Positions 30,072 to 31,804 of a DNA stretch of 31,804 nucleotides are shown in pieces. Source of the DNA: a virus. The notes below the pieces were generated by a model, which saw only the letters and a program-made list of their open reading frames with translations, ran no database searches and had not been told where the DNA came from. The position numbers and the translations under genes are program-made. Position 1 is the first letter of the stretch, and each line of letters begins with the position of its first letter. The DNA lies in IMG/VR virus record IMGVR_UViG_3300046002_004916, positions 1 to 31,804 of that record. One strand, written 5' to 3'.

Positions 30072-30257
30072 CTACTTGATGCCGTGACGAAGCATCTCGT
30101 CCAGCTTGGTCTTGGCGAATTTCTCCACCAGTTCACCGATGGTCGTGCCGGCCATCACAGCGGCCATCTTCAGCTTCAGGTGAAGCTCTGCGCTGATGTT
30201 GATGGTCAGCCGCTTGTCGCCTTCCGGCGGGTAGTTGCTGCGGGCTGCTTTGCTCAC
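30072..30257 (-). CDS. Ribbon-helix-helix-type regulator
   Basis: A 61-residue protein beginning at GTG 30257, which overlaps the stop of the annealing-protein gene (GTGA). After a basic arm it has RLTINISAELHLKLKMAAVM (one strand then helix) and GTTIGELVEKFAKTKLDEML (second helix), the layout of ParG/Arc-type ribbon-helix-helix proteins that bind operator DNA as dimers. The longer frame up to 30302 is not used because it would enter the upstream gene. Likely a regulator of this operon or of partition-like functions. Confidence 0.7.
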   Translation of the reverse strand: MSKAARSNYPPEGDKRLTINISAELHLKLKMAAVMAGTTIGELVEKFAKTKLDEMLRHGIK

Positions 30258-30268
30258 GCTGCCACCTT
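30249..30268 (-). repeat. Repeated gene-junction element, copy 1
   Basis: A 20-base sequence identical to 31552-31571. Read leftward it contains AAGGTGGCAGCGTGAGC, which at once encodes the KVAA ending of one gene, a ribosome site (AAGGTGG), the stop TGA and the overlapping GTG start of the next gene. Confidence 0.7.
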
Positions 30269-30826
30269 CGGTTTTGCCTGGGCGCGCTTTTCTTCGGCCC
30301 ATGCGTTGAGTTGATCCACCGCAGCGCTGTCGTCCTGCTGCATCGCAACGTCGATGGCATCGCCCAGCAGCATCCGCAGGGCTCCGGTGCTGCTGGCTTC
30401 CATGATCGCGGCGCGCTGCTTCTCAAGCCGTTCGGCACGCTCATCGCCTTGCGCCTTATCGGCGTGCAAGTCGCCCTTGTGCCAGAGGTCGAGCGCGGCG
30501 CCGAATCGCATCGCGGCATTGCGCAGGGCATCACCAATGCGCTCCTTCATGGCATCGCCGCCTTTCTTCTGGCCGGCATCGCCATAGCCCAAGCGGGTGA
30601 CGCCGCAGACAGTCAAGCGAATCCACAGCCCGCCCGACTCATCAAGCGCTGGCAGGCCATTGGAGCCGAGTGCCAGCGGTTCCCACGTCCAAGCCTGGTC
30701 AACGTCCAACAGGCGATCCGTCAGCGCAGCGTGGCCAACATAGGCCAGCTTCACGCCACCCTTCGGCAAGTAGCTGATCTGGTTTTGCGCGAACGGGACG
30801 CGCAGTTGTTTGAGTGCTTCGCTCAT
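30254..30826 (-). CDS. Rad52-like single-strand annealing protein
   Basis: A 190-residue protein. Residues 13-50 (FAQNQISYLPKGGVKLAYV, then TDRLLDVDQAWTWEP) and 66-83 (GLWIRLTVCGVTRLGYGD), followed by AMKERIGDALRNAAMRFGAA (92-111) and LDLWHKGDLH, are the signature of the phage Rad52/22-like annealing family. Such proteins form rings that anneal complementary single strands during phage recombination and replication. The C-terminal 60 residues are a charged helix. Its stop overlaps the next gene. Upstream, a 29-residue gene ends one base before its ATG, suggesting coupled translation. Confidence 0.85.
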   Translation of the reverse strand: MSEALKQLRVPFAQNQISYLPKGGVKLAYVGHAALTDRLLDVDQAWTWEPLALGSNGLPALDESGGLWIRLTVCGVTRLGYGDAGQKKGGDAMKERIGDALRNAAMRFGAALDLWHKGDLHADKAQGDERAERLEKQRAAIMEASSTGALRMLLGDAIDVAMQQDDSAAVDQLNAWAEEKRAQAKPKVAA

Positions 30827-30827
30827 G

Positions 30828-30917
30828 TCAGAACCCCAGCGGCGGAAACTTGCCGAACTTGCGTTGATGGCGCCACATGGCGTAGTGATAGCGGATGTAC
30901 CGCAGAATCGTTTTCAT
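30828..30917 (-). CDS. 29-residue basic peptide gene
   Basis: ATG at 30917 with GGAGA 7 bases upstream, TGA at 30828-30830, one base before the annealing-protein start. The product is strongly basic and aromatic (KTILRYIRYHYAMWRHQRK, then FGKFPPLGF), with four Arg, four Lys and several Tyr/Trp/Phe, as expected of a nucleic-acid- or membrane-binding peptide. The good ribosome site and tight spacing argue for a real gene. It may be a leader that couples translation into the annealing gene. Confidence 0.55.
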   Translation of the reverse strand: MKTILRYIRYHYAMWRHQRKFGKFPPLGF

Positions 30918-30934
30918 GGTGTTCTCTCCGTGTG

Positions 30935-31027
30935 TTAGGTGGGGGCTACCGGAAGCAATCCGGCTATTGGCGATCCTTGGCGGACACCGCACCTGTCGAA
31001 AAAGGTATCCATCGCCTCAGCCCGCAT
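30935..31027 (-). CDS. Possible 30-residue small protein
   Basis: A short frame from ATG 31027 to TAA at 30935-30937 (RAEAMDTFFDRCGVRQ, then GSPIAGLLPVAPT), filling the gap between the Cys-rich membrane gene and the 29-residue gene. The ribosome site is weak. It may instead be untranslated spacer; a longer version from 31138 overlaps the neighbour and is not favoured. Confidence 0.35.
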   Translation of the reverse strand: MRAEAMDTFFDRCGVRQGSPIAGLLPVAPT

Positions 31028-31043
31028 GGGCTCGCCCCGTTGA

Positions 31044-31229
31044 CTAGACCAGCGACGCGACTGCCGCAACGATTGCGACGAGTGCGAGGCTGAGATACAG
31101 GGTCCAGAATCGCGCCGCTGCCGTGAAGTCGGGTTCATCGCAGCCGAGTTCGGTGCAGGCTTCGGCGGGCGTGTTGGCGGGGCACTGGCGGCCCTGGTTG
31201 CAGTTGCCTGAGCATGGATTGCAGTTCAC
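31044..31229 (-). CDS. Cys-rich single-TM small protein
   Basis: A 61-residue protein starting at GTG 31229, which overlaps the previous stop, with GGGAG 6 bases upstream. The N-terminal 30 residues hold six cysteines (NCNPCSGNCNQGRQC, then ACTELGC). The GNCNQGR motif is one I know from many small beta-proteobacterial phage proteins. One transmembrane helix spans about residues 42-60 (WTLYLSLALVAIVAAVASLV). The Cys-rich domain probably binds metal or forms disulphides at the membrane. Function unknown. Confidence 0.65.
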   Translation of the reverse strand: MNCNPCSGNCNQGRQCPANTPAEACTELGCDEPDFTAAARFWTLYLSLALVAIVAAVASLV

Positions 31230-31321
31230 AGCGGGCTCCCGAGTAGTGCGCCGACGATGATGAAGACGGCGAAGATGACGCAGAGTTTCAAAGCCTCAGA
31301 CAAGACGCGGAGCGCTTTCAC
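31226..31321 (-). CDS. 31-residue single-TM small protein
   Basis: GTG 31321 overlaps the stop of the upstream gene (GTGA), and the TGA at 31226-31228 overlaps the GTG of the next gene, so it is coupled on both sides. The product has a basic N-terminus (KALRVLSEALK) and one hydrophobic helix (LCVIFAVFIIVGALLG). It forms a pair with the following Cys-rich membrane protein. Such tiny membrane proteins may act in superinfection control or lysis timing; the role is unknown. Confidence 0.6.
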   Translation of the reverse strand: MKALRVLSEALKLCVIFAVFIIVGALLGSPL

Positions 31322-31560
31322 AGCGCCCTCGCTTTCATCATGGCGTCAGCAAACTCGTAAGAGAGTTCAGCGCCAGTGCTTTGAATCAGTGCCATGTCAA
31401 AGCCTTGCGTGCCTTGAGAATTGAGGATCAAGCCTTGCAGTGCCTTTGCCGCGAAGTAGTCGCGCAGGGTCATTCCGTACTCTTGGTGCGCAATGTTTCC
31501 ATGCGCGTCTGACCATTCAGGCGAAGGAAACGCAGGCCCGCCGCTGTCGGTTTTGCTCAC
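31318..31560 (-). CDS. Small conserved phage protein
   Basis: An 80-residue protein starting at GTG 31560 in the repeated KVAA/GTGA junction. It opens SKTDSGGPAFPSPEWSDAHG, continues with YGMTLRDYFAAKALQGLI and ends SYEFADAMMKARAL. The GGPAFP...GMTLRDYFAAKA pattern is a widespread small phage and prophage family of unknown function. The longer frame to 31602 would overlap the upstream gene and lacks a better ribosome site. Its stop overlaps the next small gene. Confidence 0.78.
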   Translation of the reverse strand: MSKTDSGGPAFPSPEWSDAHGNIAHQEYGMTLRDYFAAKALQGLILNSQGTQGFDMALIQSTGAELSYEFADAMMKARAL

Positions 31561-31571
31561 GCTGCCACCTT
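31552..31571 (-). repeat. Repeated gene-junction element, copy 2
   Basis: Identical over 20 bases to 30249-30268 and used in the same way at the border of the genes at 31557 and 31560. The neighbouring genes are otherwise unrelated. Confidence 0.7.
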
Positions 31572-31763
31572 GAACCATTCCGGCATCGCATCGCGGAACC
31601 ATTCAAACGCGGCTTGCTCGGGCATTTCGCCGATCAGGTCCAGCACAGCGGCGCGAACCTGCGCGTCCGTCATGCTGAGTTCAACGGCGATTGCGCGGGT
31701 GCCGACTGAGCCTTGCGGCTGCATGGATTCGACCGACTGGCATTCGATGTAGACGTTTTTCAT
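31557..31763 (-). CDS. Small hypothetical phage protein
   Basis: A 68-residue protein. GAGGA lies 6 bases before the ATG at 31763, so this start is preferred over the ATG at 31769, which would have no spacing. The body is helical (MTDAQVRAAVLDLIGEMP, then FEWFRDAMPEWFKVAA). It ends in KVAA with a GTGA overlap, like two other genes of this operon. Function unknown. Confidence 0.65.
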   Translation of the reverse strand: MKNVYIECQSVESMQPQGSVGTRAIAVELSMTDAQVRAAVLDLIGEMPEQAAFEWFRDAMPEWFKVAA

Positions 31764-31765
31764 GT

Positions 31766-31804
31766 TCATTCCTCAGCGAGAAAGCCGGCCGCGTGCGTCA
31801 TCAG
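31766..31804 (-). CDS. C-terminal end of a further leftward gene
   Basis: An open frame enters from the right edge and ends at TGA (31766-31768) after 12 codons (MTHAAGFLAEE at the end). Its GAGGA serves as ribosome site for the next gene. Too short to name; it shows that the leftward operon continues outside the window. Confidence 0.35.
   Translation of the reverse strand: MMTHAAGFLAEE

Noticed and set aside
30857-30940. Additional attC-like site (GCCGAAC near 30857 and GTTAGGT near 30934)
   Set aside because: No paired L''/L' arms lie between the two cores, and the stretch contains a small gene with a good ribosome site.
1-31804. CRISPR array or host chromosomal flank
   Set aside because: No regularly spaced short repeats of CRISPR type and no host housekeeping genes were seen at either edge.

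Overview
This window is phage DNA, most likely most of the genome of a temperate, short-tailed (podovirus-type) phage. No host genes are visible. The base composition is GC-rich, and the small early genes resemble those of beta-proteobacterial (Burkholderiales-like) phages, so a beta-proteobacterial host is my inference. The terminase, portal, scaffold, coat and head-closure genes follow the Sf6/P22 order. The integrase and its presumed attP lie between two blocks of phage genes, with no host DNA on either side. The sequence therefore looks like the free phage form, opened elsewhere, rather than an integrated copy. Repressor, replication genes and a recognisable endolysin are not in the window.

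Layout. Positions 1-1584 (+) hold the end of the early operon: a 24-residue zinc-knuckle protein, RusA resolvase, a Q-like antiterminator candidate and small unknowns. Positions 1581-1707 form a late-control switch with a two-layer palindrome over a possible promoter, followed by a terminator. Positions 1731-19306 (+) are packaging and virion genes: TerS, TerL, portal, scaffold, coat, gp4-like and gp10-like head-closure proteins, a beta-helix tailspike candidate, structural proteins and three probable ejection proteins. After two terminators, 19439-22423 (+) holds a second tailspike and a lysis-type group of small membrane proteins. A leftward accessory gene (22388-23224) comes next, followed by a gene-free stretch of about 500 bases with the signs of a large structured RNA. 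Positions 23728-25911 hold three leftward unknowns, the attP region, the integrase (+) and a convergent excisionase-like gene.

Positions 25920-31804 (-) are a leftward early operon with a Rad52-like annealing protein, a ribbon-helix-helix-type protein, a Gp157-family protein, an HNH/Ref-like protein and many small coupled genes, including 29-31 residue proteins. This operon is interrupted by the most striking feature of the window, a 1.68 kb array of four integron gene cassettes (26240-27917). It has four attC-like sites. The core bases at the two ends of each cassette are exactly complementary, although the cores facing each other within three of the four sites are mismatched. That is the pattern expected if each cassette entered as a separate circle. 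All four cassette genes run leftward with the phage operon, opposite to the usual gene-attC orientation. Three of them have a start codon and ribosome-binding site inside an attC loop. Removing the array rebuilds a compact phage operon with 33 bases between neighbouring genes. No integron integrase is encoded here, so capture would have used a host IntI.
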